This document shows, piece after piece, positions 44,196-53,720 of a DNA stretch of 64,000 nt. The notes beneath the pieces were generated by a model. It was not told the DNA's origin, ran no database searches, and saw only the letters and a program-made list of their open reading frames with translations. Numbering within the stretch: position 1 is the first letter of the stretch; the number at the start of each line of letters is the position of its first letter. The position numbers and the translations under genes were made by a program. The stretch comes from Agrobacterium fabrum str. C58 (GTDB lineage Bacteria > Pseudomonadota > Alphaproteobacteria > Rhizobiales > Rhizobiaceae): the NCBI RefSeq assembly GCF_000092025.1, contig NC_003063.2, positions 62,001-126,000 on the forward strand, in the 5' to 3' direction.

Positions 44196-45317
44196 ATGGC
44201 TCAGATCGATATTCGTCAGGTCCGCAAATCCTATGGCAAGACGCCGACCCTGCACGGGGTGGATCTTTCTTTCGACTCCGGCGAATTCGTCGTCATCCTC
44301 GGCCCTTCGGGCTGCGGCAAATCCACGCTTCTGCGCATGATCGCCGGCCTGGAGGAGATCACCTCGGGCGAGATCGCCATCGGCGGGCGCGTGGTCAACA
44401 CGCTGGAGCCGCGTGAGCGCGGCTGTGCCATGGTGTTCCAGAATTATGCGCTTTATCCGCATATGTCGGTGGCCGCCAATATCGGTTATGCGCTGAAGGT
44501 CGCCGGCGTTCCAAAGGCCGAGCGCCAGCGCCGCATCGAGGAGACCGCCAAGATTGTCGGCCTGTCCGACTATCTGGAACGCAAGCCGGCCGCCCTTTCC
44601 GGCGGCCAGCGCCAGCGCGTGGCCATGGCCCGCGCCATCATCCGCGAACCCGCCGTGTTTCTGTTCGACGAGCCGCTGTCCAACCTCGATGCCAAGCTGC
44701 GCGTATCCATGCGCGCTGAAATCCGCAAGCTGCACCAGCGCCTCTCGGCCACCTCCATTTTCGTCACCCACGACCAGGTGGAAGCCATGACGCTGGCCGA
44801 CCGGCTGGTGGTGATGAACAAGGGCAATGTCGAGCAGGTCGGCCATCCGCTCGATATCTATCACCGCCCGGCCAGCACCTTTGTCGCCTCCTTCATCGGC
44901 TCACCCGCCATGAACCTTTTTACCACAAAGGTGGAAGTGGAGACCCCTGCCGTGATACTCTCCGGTACCCCGGTGAAACTCTTCCCGGAAACCGCGCTGG
45001 AACTGCGCGGCCGCAATGTGACGGTCGGCATCCGCCCGGAACAATGCGTGGTGAGCATGGATGGCCCCGGCGTGCCTGCTATCGTGGATTTCGTCGAAGA
45101 ACTTGGCTCCGGTCGCATCGTGCATGCGGACATAGCCGGCGAAACCTTCTCTGCCGCCATCGGTGAGGATCTCCTGGTAAAACCCGGCCAGCGCATCCAT
45201 CTCGATCTTCCCACCGCCCATCTCCATTTCTTCGACCCGGCCACCGGCAAGCGGATCGAAACGGAGGGAACGGCGGAGACTGCCCGAAGCAAGAACGAGA
45301 CGCTGCTCGCGGTTTGA
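44196..45317 (+). CDS. ugpC: sn-Glycerol-3-phosphate ABC importer, ATPase
   Basis: A 373-residue MalK-type ATPase: Walker [10 protein letters not shown], signature [15 protein letters not shown], Walker [18 protein letters not shown]-loop VTHDQVE, and a C-terminal TOBE domain from about residue 240. ATG 44196 is preferred over an extension to 44139 that overlaps ugpE. It completes the ugp importer. No phosphodiesterase gene (ugpQ) follows; the next gene is convergent. Confidence 0.95.
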   Translation: MAQIDIRQVRKSYGKTPTLHGVDLSFDSGEFVVILGPSGCGKSTLLRMIAGLEEITSGEIAIGGRVVNTLEPRERGCAMVFQNYALYPHMSVAANIGYALKVAGVPKAERQRRIEETAKIVGLSDYLERKPAALSGGQRQRVAMARAIIREPAVFLFDEPLSNLDAKLRVSMRAEIRKLHQRLSATSIFVTHDQVEAMTLADRLVVMNKGNVEQVGHPLDIYHRPASTFVASFIGSPAMNLFTTKVEVETPAVILSGTPVKLFPETALELRGRNVTVGIRPEQCVVSMDGPGVPAIVDFVEELGSGRIVHADIAGETFSAAIGEDLLVKPGQRIHLDLPTAHLHFFDPATGKRIETEGTAETARSKNETLLAV

Positions 45318-45389
45318 GGCGGGTGCAAGATATGTCCGTCGCGGTTTAGAAAATTCTCTGCCCGCGCCGGACAAGCAATCGAGTGACCG

Positions 45390-46217
45390 TCACCCTTTCA
45401 CGCCTGACGAAATCATGATCGCTTCCGTGACGCGTCGCTGGAAGACGACATAGGCGATGATGACCGGTAGCGCCGCCAGCATGGCGATAGCCATCAGCCG
45501 CGCATAAGCGACGCCGAAGGTGTCGTTTACCTGGGTGATGCCAACAGGGATCGTCATCATGTCTTCCGAGGTGACGACGAGGAATGGCCAGAAGAAGGCG
45601 TTCCAGACCGTGATGAACGTCACGATTGCCATGGCGGTGGTAATGCCCCAGTTCAAGGGTAGATAGACCTTGAAAAGAATGGTGTATTCGCCGCCACCAT
45701 CCAGAACCACAGCCTCGCGCATCTCCTTCGGCACGCTGTCGAAGAACTGTTTGTAGACGATGATGACGATGGGCGTGATGAGTTGCGGCAGGATGATGCC
45801 CGCCCAGGTGTTGATGAGGTTGAGGTTCTTCATCAGGATGAACTGGGTGACCACAAGCGTTTGCGCCGGCACCATGAAACTCGCCAGCACGATACCGTAA
45901 AGCAGTCGCCTGCCCGGAAAGCGGATTTGCGACAGCGCATAGGCACACAACATCGAAATCAGCAGCACCGATACGGTGACGATCGCCGCCGTGCCGACGG
46001 AATTGATATACCAGTTCATCAACTTCGTATTGAAGATGGCGCTGACATAGGCGCTCAGCCGGAATTCATCGGGGATCAGCGATGTATTGCCCGCGACATT
46101 CTCATCCGAACGGATGGACGTCACAAATGTCCAGTAGAGCGGGAAAATCCAGACCAGTGCCGCAGAAAAGGTCAGCACGGTCAGGATAATGTTTTCTAGT
46201 CTTCTAGTGAGGCTCAT
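45390..46217 (-). CDS. CUT1 sugar ABC importer, permease (MalG type), arabinose-type operon
   Basis: A 275-residue permease. It starts MSLTRRLENIILTVLTFSAALVWIFPLYW at ATG 46217, overlapping the upstream permease stop by four bases (46214-46217). The longer frame upstream is antisense-like. The EAA loop is REAVVLDGGGEYTILFKVYLPLNWG, in which the usual second Ala of EAA is Val. It is the last gene of the operon that begins with the GH51 arabinofuranosidase, and is convergent with ugpC. Confidence 0.92.
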   Translation of the reverse strand: MSLTRRLENIILTVLTFSAALVWIFPLYWTFVTSIRSDENVAGNTSLIPDEFRLSAYVSAIFNTKLMNWYINSVGTAAIVTVSVLLISMLCAYALSQIRFPGRRLLYGIVLASFMVPAQTLVVTQFILMKNLNLINTWAGIILPQLITPIVIIVYKQFFDSVPKEMREAVVLDGGGEYTILFKVYLPLNWGITTAMAIVTFITVWNAFFWPFLVVTSEDMMTIPVGITQVNDTFGVAYARLMAIAMLAALPVIIAYVVFQRRVTEAIMISSGVKG

Positions 46218-47098
46218 GAGTTCCTCCGGATGCGCAGCAACTGGAACTGGAGAATGGAAACGATGACGATCAGCAGGAACAGCACGGTGGAAACGGCGGA
46301 AGCGTAACCACCATTGTTCAACTGGAACGCCTCGCGATAGACCTTCAGCAGAAGCACAAAACTGGAATTGAAGGGCCCACCGCCGCTCAGGAGATAGATC
46401 TGATCGAATATCTTCAGCTGCAGAATCAGTTGCAGGGTGAGAACCAGTGCCGTGACGGGCCAGAGAAGCGGCCATGTCACCCGCCAGAAGCGCTGCCAGG
46501 TCGTTGCGCCATCGAGAGACGCAGCCTCATAAAGCTCGGTCGGAATATTGCGCAATCCGGCTATGAAGAGCAGCACATTAAAGCCGTTCGTCCACCAGAT
46601 GGTGACCACGGCGACCATCGGCATCACCCAATAGGGATTCTTGAAGACCGCGACCGGCTTTCCGGCAATCAGCGAGATCACTGGCTGGAGAATACCGAAC
46701 TGCAGATCGAGCATCCACGCCCAGATTTCAGTGACGACAGAAACCGGCAGCACATAGGGCAGGAAGAAGAGGCTCATGGCGATCGTCTGCTTCACGCCCG
46801 ACAGGCGGCTGACGGCGAGCGCGATCGTCAGGGCGATGACGGTCGTCGGAACAACGGTCAAAAGCACGAAATAGCCGTTGTTTTTCAAAGAGGTCACAAA
46901 GAGGCGGTCGCTTAGCAGCTTTGTGTAGTTCGCAAACCCCACCCAGTTGCCCTCACCGATCAAGGGTGCATCGGTGAAGCTGATGCGCACCATCTCGATC
47001 AGCGGATAAAGGAAAAAAGTGGCGAAGACCACGATGAACGGCGTCACCATCGACAGCGCGATCAGCGATTTCTTGCGCCGGTTTTCAATCATAGCCAT
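46214..47098 (-). CDS. CUT1 sugar ABC importer, permease (MalF type), arabinose-type operon
   Basis: A 294-residue permease with six helices and the EAA loop YEAASLDGATTWQRFWRVTWPLLWP. I start it at ATG 47098 (MAMIENRRKK), which has GGAG seven bases upstream, instead of 47116, where none is visible. It pairs with the MalG-type gene by a four-base overlap. It is separated from the binding-protein gene by a 69-base gap with a strong hairpin. Confidence 0.92.
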   Translation of the reverse strand: MAMIENRRKKSLIALSMVTPFIVVFATFFLYPLIEMVRISFTDAPLIGEGNWVGFANYTKLLSDRLFVTSLKNNGYFVLLTVVPTTVIALTIALAVSRLSGVKQTIAMSLFFLPYVLPVSVVTEIWAWMLDLQFGILQPVISLIAGKPVAVFKNPYWVMPMVAVVTIWWTNGFNVLLFIAGLRNIPTELYEAASLDGATTWQRFWRVTWPLLWPVTALVLTLQLILQLKIFDQIYLLSGGGPFNSSFVLLLKVYREAFQLNNGGYASAVSTVLFLLIVIVSILQFQLLRIRRNS

Positions 47099-47131
47099 GA
47101 ACGGTCTCCGGGACATTACGCATTGCAGGGC

Positions 47132-47158
47132 AACCCTCCGGCCAGAGACCGGAGGGTT
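47132..47158 (-). promoter_or_regulatory. Intercistronic hairpin after the binding-protein gene
   Basis: AACCCTCCGG (47132-47141) pairs perfectly with CCGGAGGGTT (47149-47158) over a seven-base loop. It lies ten bases past the binding-protein stop on the transcribed minus strand, matching the ugpB-ugpA arrangement. It is likely an mRNA-stabilising or partial-termination element. Confidence 0.65.
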
Positions 47159-47167
47159 GGTTTCCTG

Positions 47168-48442
47168 TTACTTCAGCTTGCTTTGGAGCTCTTCCTTGAT
47201 CTGCTCCACCGCATCCGTGCCGCTCATGAAGCCCTGAATCGCCGGAGCGATGACATTGAGAGCGGCATCATAGGCGGGCGAGGCAACACCGGTGATCGTG
47301 GTTTTCGGATCGAACTCCGCCGCTTCCGCGAGCGACGCATAGGTGGCATTCGGCTGCATCGCCTTGTAGTCACTGCTTTCAGTGATCGATTTATAGGCCG
47401 GGATATGACCGGCATCGGCCCAGCTGATGGCGTGTTTTTCCATCCAGCCGATCACTTTCATCACGGCAGCGCGCTTCTCGCCGGAAACGGTCTTGTCACC
47501 CTGGTTGGGAATGGCAAAGGCGTGCGAATCCGCCCAGGTGGCGCGTTTGCCCATGAAGGGCGGCACCTCGACCGCGCTCCACTTGAAGCCCAGCTTGCCG
47601 TTTTTCTCGAGATCCTTGTAAGTCGGCACTTCCCAGACGCCGTTCAGCTGGAAGGCGGATTTTCCGGCGGAGAAGAGTGCAACGGAGGCCGGATATTCGG
47701 CCTGTTCCGGCGCCCAGCTGTTTTCGCGCCATTTCGACATGGTGTCGATCGCTTTTGCGGCTTTCTCGGCATTGTCGCCGGCCAGCACCTCGCCATTGGT
47801 GACCAGTTCGCCGCCCTGTTGCGAGAACAACGTATAGAAGACGCGCCAGACACCGGCTTCGCCGCCGGACTGATAGGTGACCGGCGTCTGGACGCCCTTT
47901 TCTTTCGCCCAGGCCAGCGCCTTTTCGAAATCATCCATTGACTTGATGCCGGTGAGCTTGCCTTCGGCATCGAGATAGGGCGAGCCTTTGAGAAGATCGG
48001 CGTTGTAATAAAGAACAAGCGCGTGAATATCGAAAGGCACGGCATAAAGCTTGCCATCATGAGTGGCCGCCTCGAGCGGCGCGCTGAAGAAATCGTCCTT
48101 CTTCAGGCCGGCCTCCTCAAGGTCCTTGTCGGTAATCTCGCTCAGCACCTTTTCCTGCAGGGCAAGCGGCGCGCGCGACAGGTGGTAGGTCATGACATCG
48201 GGGCCCTCCCCGACGGCAGAGGCGGTCCGCACCTTGGTATAGAAGGGCACGCCCCATTCCAGCGTTGTTCCCTTGACCTGGATATCCGGGTGCTCCTTGT
48301 TGAAGGCATCGATCAGCGCCTTCATGCGCACGCCGTCACCGCCGGACAGAAAATCCCACCAGACGATATCCTGTTTGGCCAGCGCCGGCAGGGCGGTCAA
48401 ACCCAGAACCGTGCCCACAAGCAATGTCTTGATCAGTCGCAT
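47168..48442 (-). CDS. CUT1 sugar ABC importer, binding protein, arabinose-type operon
   Basis: A 424-residue periplasmic protein. The signal peptide ends LPALA-KQD, and the start has GGAGGAG nine bases upstream. The mature part IVWWDFLSGGDGVRMKALIDAFNKEHPDIQVKG is typical of oligosaccharide-binding family 1. Many aromatic and Asp/Glu residues (WWDF, FKWSAVEVPPF) suit a sugar pocket. It sits between the ATPase and permease genes of the operon headed by the GH51 enzyme, so arabinosides or arabino-oligosaccharides are the likely ligand. Confidence 0.9.
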   Translation of the reverse strand: MRLIKTLLVGTVLGLTALPALAKQDIVWWDFLSGGDGVRMKALIDAFNKEHPDIQVKGTTLEWGVPFYTKVRTASAVGEGPDVMTYHLSRAPLALQEKVLSEITDKDLEEAGLKKDDFFSAPLEAATHDGKLYAVPFDIHALVLYYNADLLKGSPYLDAEGKLTGIKSMDDFEKALAWAKEKGVQTPVTYQSGGEAGVWRVFYTLFSQQGGELVTNGEVLAGDNAEKAAKAIDTMSKWRENSWAPEQAEYPASVALFSAGKSAFQLNGVWEVPTYKDLEKNGKLGFKWSAVEVPPFMGKRATWADSHAFAIPNQGDKTVSGEKRAAVMKVIGWMEKHAISWADAGHIPAYKSITESSDYKAMQPNATYASLAEAAEFDPKTTITGVASPAYDAALNVIAPAIQGFMSGTDAVEQIKEELQSKLK

Positions 48443-48514
48443 CGTTCACTCCTCCCGTTTATGTGGAAACACCCCTGGGGGCGGTCTGCTGCATCGAAAG
48501 GCGCCTCCTCGCGC

Positions 48515-49588
48515 CTATCGCAATCTTTTACCGTCGCTATCGAAAACCATGATGTGGTCGGGCGAGGCGCTCAGCAGGACGGACCGGCCATCGAGACTTT
48601 CGCGCGAGCCCTGTCGTTGCACGATGATTTCCTTGCCGGAGGTCGCGCGTGTGTAGAGATAGGAAACATCCCCCAGCTCCTCCGCCACCTCGACATTGAC
48701 AGGCAGGGCGCCCTCCTGCGCGATCGTCAGATGCTCTGGCCGAACGCCGATTTCGACCCGCTGGCCAACGGAAACAGGCTGCGAAAGCCGCGCTTCGAGA
48801 TGTCTCTGGCCGCCATCGAGTGAAAGCGTCACGACACCATTTCGCTGTTCGACAATCTCCGCCTGCAGGAAGTTCATCGCCGGCGAGCCGATGAAGCCGG
48901 CCACGAACCGGTTATCCGGATCGTCATAAAGGGTGAGCGGCGCACCCGCCTGCTGCACGACGCCGCCCTTCAGCACGAAAATCTTGTCCGCAAGCGTCAT
49001 GGCCTCCACCTGGTCATGCGTGACATAGATCATCGTGGCGCCGAGCTTGCGGTGAAGACGCGTCAGTTCCAACCGCATCTGGACGCGCAGCTCCGCATCG
49101 AGGTTGGACAGCGGCTCGTCGAAAAGGAAGACCTTCGGCTGCCGCACGATGGCGCGGCCGATCGCCACGCGCTGCCGCTGCCCGCCCGAAAGCTGCGACG
49201 GTTTTTTATGCAGATGGTCTTCAAGCTGCAGGATGCGCGCAGCTTCGCCCACCCTTTCATTCACCTCGGCTTTCGGCCTGCGGGCAAGCCGCAGGCTGAA
49301 AGCCATGTTCTCGAACACGCTGAGATGTGGATAAAGCGCATAGTTCTGGAACACCATGGCGACGCCGCGTTCGGCCGGTTCGACGGCCGTGACATCGCGG
49401 TCGTCGATGGCGATGCGGCCGCCGCTGGTCTCTTCAAGACCGGCGATCATCCGCAGCAGCGTGGATTTGCCGCAACCGGAAGGCCCGACAAAGACCGCAA
49501 AGCTGCCGGTCGGGATTTCCATCGAGACATCCCGGATCGCTGCGAAAGATCCGAAGGACTTGGCTATATTGTTGAGACGGACACCCAT
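48515..49588 (-). CDS. CUT1 sugar ABC importer, ATPase, arabinose-type operon
   Basis: A 357-residue MalK/UgpC-type ATPase: Walker [10 protein letters not shown], signature [15 protein letters not shown], Walker [13 protein letters not shown]-loop VTHDQVE and a C-terminal TOBE domain. It starts seven bases after the GH51 stop codon. The C-terminal end has the KEIIVQRQGSRESLDG region usual in this group. Confidence 0.93.
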   Translation of the reverse strand: MGVRLNNIAKSFGSFAAIRDVSMEIPTGSFAVFVGPSGCGKSTLLRMIAGLEETSGGRIAIDDRDVTAVEPAERGVAMVFQNYALYPHLSVFENMAFSLRLARRPKAEVNERVGEAARILQLEDHLHKKPSQLSGGQRQRVAIGRAIVRQPKVFLFDEPLSNLDAELRVQMRLELTRLHRKLGATMIYVTHDQVEAMTLADKIFVLKGGVVQQAGAPLTLYDDPDNRFVAGFIGSPAMNFLQAEIVEQRNGVVTLSLDGGQRHLEARLSQPVSVGQRVEIGVRPEHLTIAQEGALPVNVEVAEELGDVSYLYTRATSGKEIIVQRQGSRESLDGRSVLLSASPDHIMVFDSDGKRLR

Positions 49589-49595
49589 GGCCGCC

Positions 49596-51107
49596 TCACT
49601 GAACCTTCAGCCGCAGCACGTGATAGGACAGTGCCGACACGGAACCCTTCAGCGCCCCATCCTCGACACCAACGCCGCTGCCCGGCACCGGCACGACGCG
49701 ATCCGGCTGATCCGGGCCGTTGCCGACGCGCAGATCATATCCCGCCATGGCAAGATGCAGGTCGAGCGTGGCCGACGAGAACCCGGTGAGGCCGACATTG
49801 ATATCGGCCGCCTCGGTGAGATGCCGGTTGAGGACGAACAGCGTCACCATACCTTCGGCTTCATCATAAACACCGGCGACGTCGAGATATTTGACGTCAT
49901 CGGCCGCGTTGCAATCATAAGTCGGGCAATCGACCGCGACATTCAGCGCAACGCCACGGCCATAAAGCGAGGCGAACTGATAGGGGTAATAGATCGTCTG
50001 GCGCCAGGCGGGCCCGTTCTTTTCCGCCCGGATGGGAGCGATGACATTGACGAGCTGGGCGATGCAGGCGATGCGCACGCGATCCGAACGGCGGATGAAT
50101 TCGTTGAGCAGGCCGGCGACAAACAGCGCATCCTCGAAGTTGTAAGTCTCTTCCAGCAGCGCCGGCGCTTCCGGCCAGTCCCAGCTCTTGATGCGTTTGC
50201 CGTCGTCTTCGCGGATGTGATACCAGACATTCCATTCGTCAAAGCAGATGGACACGTCGTTCTTGGCGCGCTTCTTCGCCTTCACGTAATCGATGACACC
50301 GGCAATGGTCTGGATGTAACGCCCGGTTTCCTCGATCTTGCCGAAATAATTCAGCGTGTCGCGGCTGTTATTGCCGAAATATTTGTGCAGCGAGATGTGA
50401 TCGACATTCTCGTAGCACTCCTCCAGCACCTCGCGCTCCCATTCGGGATAGGTCGGCATGCCGTCATTGGAACTGCCGCAGACAATCGCTTCAATGGTGG
50501 GATCGAAGCCCTTGAAGGCCTTGGCGGTTTCGTTGGCCAGACGGCCATATTCCACTGCCGTCTTGTGGCCGATCTGCCAGGGGCCGTCCATCTCGTTGCC
50601 GAGGCACCACATTTTCACGCCATGCGGCTTTTCGGTGCCGTGGCTGCGGCGCAGATCGCTGAGCGCCGTACCGCCTGGAAAATTCACATATTCGAGAAAG
50701 TTGCGGGCATCATCCAGGCCACGGGAACCGAGATTGACGGCAAGCATCATCTCGATGCCGGCCATCTGCGCCCAGTCGGCAAACTCATTGATGCCGATCT
50801 GGTTGGTTTCCTTCGAGCGCCAGGCAAGGTCGAGACGGATGGGACGCTGGTCGCGCGGGCCGATGCCGTCTTCCCAGCGATAGGCAGAGACGAAGTTGCC
50901 GCCGGGATAACGGATGGCCGGGATTTTCAGGTCCTGCACGAATTTCAGGACGTCCTTGCGAAAGCCGTTCGCATCCGCCTGCGGATGGCCGGGCTCGTAA
51001 ATCCCGCCATAGATCGCACGCCCCATATGTTCGATGAAGGCGGAATATAGGCGATCGTCGATACGCCCAATCCGGAAGTCCCGGTGGACTGAAACCCGCG
51101 CTTTCAT
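49596..51107 (-). CDS. abfA: Alpha-L-arabinofuranosidase, GH51
   Basis: A 503-residue cytoplasmic glycoside hydrolase without signal peptide, the usual GH51 length. The barrel starts around residue 20 (YSAFIEHMGRAIYGGIYEP), with IRYPGGNFVSAYRW following. The acid/base Glu172 is in LGNEMDGPWQIG and the nucleophile Glu291 in CFDEWNVWY. It releases terminal arabinofuranose from imported arabinosides. GGAGGAG precedes the ATG. It is the first gene of an operon with a complete importer; upstream lies an operator-like palindrome and an ArsR-type regulator gene. Confidence 0.95.
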   Translation of the reverse strand: MKARVSVHRDFRIGRIDDRLYSAFIEHMGRAIYGGIYEPGHPQADANGFRKDVLKFVQDLKIPAIRYPGGNFVSAYRWEDGIGPRDQRPIRLDLAWRSKETNQIGINEFADWAQMAGIEMMLAVNLGSRGLDDARNFLEYVNFPGGTALSDLRRSHGTEKPHGVKMWCLGNEMDGPWQIGHKTAVEYGRLANETAKAFKGFDPTIEAIVCGSSNDGMPTYPEWEREVLEECYENVDHISLHKYFGNNSRDTLNYFGKIEETGRYIQTIAGVIDYVKAKKRAKNDVSICFDEWNVWYHIREDDGKRIKSWDWPEAPALLEETYNFEDALFVAGLLNEFIRRSDRVRIACIAQLVNVIAPIRAEKNGPAWRQTIYYPYQFASLYGRGVALNVAVDCPTYDCNAADDVKYLDVAGVYDEAEGMVTLFVLNRHLTEAADINVGLTGFSSATLDLHLAMAGYDLRVGNGPDQPDRVVPVPGSGVGVEDGALKGSVSALSYHVLRLKVQ

Positions 51108-51126
51108 AGGCTCTCCTCCCTGCGCA

Positions 51127-51151
51127 TTTATATCTTAGAATATGATATAAA
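51127..51151. promoter_or_regulatory. Operator-like inverted repeat upstream of abfA
   Basis: TTTATATC (51127-51134) and GATATAAA (51144-51151) form a perfect eight-base inverted repeat with a nine-base spacer, about 20 bases before the GH51 ATG and in an AT-rich promoter-like stretch. It is the natural target for the regulator encoded at 51228. Confidence 0.6.
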
Positions 51152-51227
51152 CCATATTTCGTAATATAGTTGCCGAGAGAATCCGCGCCTGTCAACCGCT
51201 AAAATCATACTTATTAAATTTGCTGGA

Positions 51228-52157
51228 TCAGACGGCCGTTCGCAGACGCAGGACGATGTCCTGATCGTAATTGCCGAAACCGCGACCGAATATATTCAAC
51301 CCGCCGGGATGTTTTGCATCGGCCTTGACCTCAATGCGCAAGCGAATGGAACGGTGGCTTGCTAGATCAATATCCGCAAGCGTGACATCCGAAATCCGCG
51401 TTCCGTCGACATAGGTTCCCTGCGGTGTGATACGCCATGTTTTCAGCATGCCATATTGGGAACCGGACAGTTTCCACCAGTCCGGCGTAAAGACGCCCCG
51501 CTTGTCGCCGAAGTCGCCCGGCGAGGTCCAGACACCGATTTCCTTGCCGTTCACGGACAGCGTGATATCGGACGGCCAATTGCTGTGGGTTCCCGGCACC
51601 TCGGAACTCACTTCCATCGAAAATTCGATTTCCTCGACGTTCCGGCCCTGAATCTTGGCATTATTGGGGAATTGATACTCCACGAAACCCGAGGTCAGCC
51701 ACAGCAGCGCCGTCTTCATGCGGTCCGGATCCATGAATGTATCGGGCACATCCAGCAGCCCGATGATACCCTCCGGCGAGCAGATGCCGCAGGGCGCGGT
51801 GACCGAACTCTGCGTATAAAGACCGAGCGGCATCGCCACTGCGATATAGTTGGAAGCTGCTGGCGTCTCCGGTTTTCGGAAAGAAACGATGAGCTCGTCG
51901 CAGGTGGCAAAGCAGATTTTCTGACTGCCCTTGCGCGCCTTGCGCGTCTCCGTTCGCAACAACCCCGCCTCTTCGAGAACCGCCACGCCGGCCGATACGG
52001 TGGATTGCGGCAGCGCCAGCCTCTGGGCGATCTCGTTGACGTTCAGGCCATTGGCCTCATGCAGCAACTTCAATATCTGCACGCGGATCAGCGACGCAGC
52101 CGCCTTCAGCACATCGAATTCTTTTTCAGCATCAACGAGGAGGAAATTGGGCGCCAT
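51228..52157 (-). CDS. ArsR-type winged-helix regulator with large C-terminal domain
   Basis: A 309-residue protein. The first 80 residues are a winged helix: AASLIRVQILKLLHEANGLNVNEIAQRLALPQSTVSAGVAVLEEAGLL. The remaining 220 residues are not a usual ArsR extension; they contain a Cys pair (TAPCGICSPEG), TFMDPDRMKTALLWLTSGFVEYQFPN, and a strand-rich C-terminal half ending NIFGRGFGNYDQDIVLRL. That half looks like a beta-sandwich ligand- or sugar-binding domain (inference). It is upstream of the GH51 operon on the same strand and is likely its regulator. Confidence 0.8.
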   Translation of the reverse strand: MAPNFLLVDAEKEFDVLKAAASLIRVQILKLLHEANGLNVNEIAQRLALPQSTVSAGVAVLEEAGLLRTETRKARKGSQKICFATCDELIVSFRKPETPAASNYIAVAMPLGLYTQSSVTAPCGICSPEGIIGLLDVPDTFMDPDRMKTALLWLTSGFVEYQFPNNAKIQGRNVEEIEFSMEVSSEVPGTHSNWPSDITLSVNGKEIGVWTSPGDFGDKRGVFTPDWWKLSGSQYGMLKTWRITPQGTYVDGTRISDVTLADIDLASHRSIRLRIEVKADAKHPGGLNIFGRGFGNYDQDIVLRLRTAV

Positions 52158-52297
52158 GGTCTAATCTTCAGATTTATCGATCCAGATCAGAATTTCTGGC
52201 TTAAATGCCCTGCCCTTGTCCAGCCCTGTTTGTCATAAAGCCGTAGCAGAGGGCGTAAAGCGCCGCTCATCTCGTCGCGGTCCTCTCGCGATCAATG

Positions 52298-52346
52298 AAA
52301 AAAGCAACGCCACACGGCTGCGAGGCCGTGTGGCGGTGCCCTTTTT
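52298..52346 (-). terminator. Rho-independent terminator after the binding-protein gene at 52351
   Basis: GCCACACGGC (52309-52318) pairs perfectly with GCCGTGTGGC (52325-52334) over a six-base loop. On the minus strand the stem is followed within five bases by six Ts. It starts right after the stop of the solute-binding-protein gene. A T-run on the other side makes it potentially bidirectional. Confidence 0.85.
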
Positions 52347-52350
52347 GTCG

Positions 52351-53643
52351 TCAACCGCGCTTGCGCAGGGTCCGCGTGCCGGTGTCGACAAGATTCTGCG
52401 CCGCCTCATCGACGCTGGCGCGACCGAAGGCAAGCGAATCGGCAATCGGCCGCATCACACCACGGTCGAATTCATTGGCGCCGATCGGGGCAGGTTCCGG
52501 ATAGGGATCGAGCTTGCCGGACAGGCCCTCGATATAATCCACCGTCTTGCGTTCGGTCTCGTTGAGGCTTGGCAACACCGCCTCGCGCACCTTTTTCGCC
52601 GGCGGCACACCGCGCTCGACACCGAGAACCTTGCCGGCGTCGACATCGTTGACGAAGAAGTTGATGAACTTGGCCGCCGCTTCCGGATTGGTGGAGGTGG
52701 AGGAAATGCACCAGATAAGGCCCGGCCGGTAATAATGTCCGGTCGGTTTGCCCTCGCCCTCACCGGGCAGCATGCCGATGGACAGCGTCTTCTTGTTGAG
52801 CGCCTGGTAACCCACGAGCTGGTTGGAATAAGCAAAACCGATGGCCGAATTTCCAAGCGTCAAAGCGTTGGATTCGATGGTATTGTCATCACGCGTCTGG
52901 ATATCGGCGGAAACGCAGAGCTTGTCCTCGCGCAGTTTCTCCCAATAGGCGAACCATTCCTTGGCGTCTTCCTTGTTGAAACCGATGGTGCCATCCTGGA
53001 ACAGGAGTTTGCCGCGCTGGCGCAGCCAGACGTCGAAAACATAATGATACCGCGCGCCATAGGGCACCGCCCAGTAGTTTCTTTTTGCCGGGCCATTCTT
53101 CTTGAAATCGCGTGCCAGTTCCGCCAGCGCCGTCCAGGTGATCTGGCCCGCCGGCATGGAGACGCCCGCTTCTTTCAGCGCCTCGGCATCATACATCATG
53201 CAGAAGGAGTTGAGCCCGAGGCCAACGCCATAAAGCTTGCCATCGATACGACAAAGATCGATCTCGCTTTTGCCGAAGTTGGAAAGATCAAGCGCCGAGC
53301 CGACGAACTGGTCGAGTTCCATGCAGGCGCCACGACCGGAATAATCAGCAATCGTGGAAGGCTCGAGCTGGAAGATATCGGCGACATTGCGCCCGGCCAT
53401 GGAGGTGGCTAGCTTGGTCCAGTAGTCAGAACCGGCAATCATCTCGCCGCTCACCACCGTTTGCGGATCGGCCTTCTGGTAAAGCGAAATCACCTCATTG
53501 GTGCGCTTGTTGCGATCTGCTGACCCCCACCATACGCAACGAAGCCGGGTTTCCGCCGCCATAGCGCGAAAACCACCCGCCGCAGCCCCCAGGCCGGCCA
53601 GCGCCGCCGTCACCAGAAATCCACGTCTATCGATCATTTGCAT
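52351..53643 (-). CDS. Sugar ABC importer binding protein, first of a related pair (no adjacent permease)
   Basis: A 430-residue exported protein with an apparent twin-arginine signal (MIDRRGFLVTAALAGLG...AMA). The mature sequence starts LRCVWWGSADRNKRTNEVISLYQ and resembles the binding protein at 61659 (LRMLWWGSQERADRTNKAISAYK); they also share GKLYG and VLGVERGVP / ILGVERGVP. The second ATG (53637) has better spacing from GGAGGAG. It is a single-gene unit with its own terminator, divergent from a LacI gene, and probably uses the permeases encoded at 59831-61652. Confidence 0.9.
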   Translation of the reverse strand: MQMIDRRGFLVTAALAGLGAAAGGFRAMAAETRLRCVWWGSADRNKRTNEVISLYQKADPQTVVSGEMIAGSDYWTKLATSMAGRNVADIFQLEPSTIADYSGRGACMELDQFVGSALDLSNFGKSEIDLCRIDGKLYGVGLGLNSFCMMYDAEALKEAGVSMPAGQITWTALAELARDFKKNGPAKRNYWAVPYGARYHYVFDVWLRQRGKLLFQDGTIGFNKEDAKEWFAYWEKLREDKLCVSADIQTRDDNTIESNALTLGNSAIGFAYSNQLVGYQALNKKTLSIGMLPGEGEGKPTGHYYRPGLIWCISSTSTNPEAAAKFINFFVNDVDAGKVLGVERGVPPAKKVREAVLPSLNETERKTVDYIEGLSGKLDPYPEPAPIGANEFDRGVMRPIADSLAFGRASVDEAAQNLVDTGTRTLRKRG

Positions 53644-53660
53644 CTGCTCCTCCCGCGTTT

Positions 53661-53720
53661 TGCAAATTTTTCATATTCCACTTAAATTCTTGCAAATTTT
53701 CTTAGTTTGCAATATTTGCA
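53661..53720. promoter_or_regulatory. Repeated TTGCAAATTTT elements in the LacI divergent promoter
   Basis: TGCAAATTTT occurs at 53661-53670 and again at 53691-53700, exactly 30 bases apart, followed by the near-palindrome TGCAATATTTGCA at 53708-53720. The region separates the binding-protein gene from the LacI gene. Spacing of about three helical turns suits a repressor acting on both promoters. Confidence 0.6.

Noticed and set aside
49356..51050. A 564-residue open frame antisense to the GH51 gene
   Set aside because: No family resemblance; the opposite strand has complete GH51 catalytic motifs.
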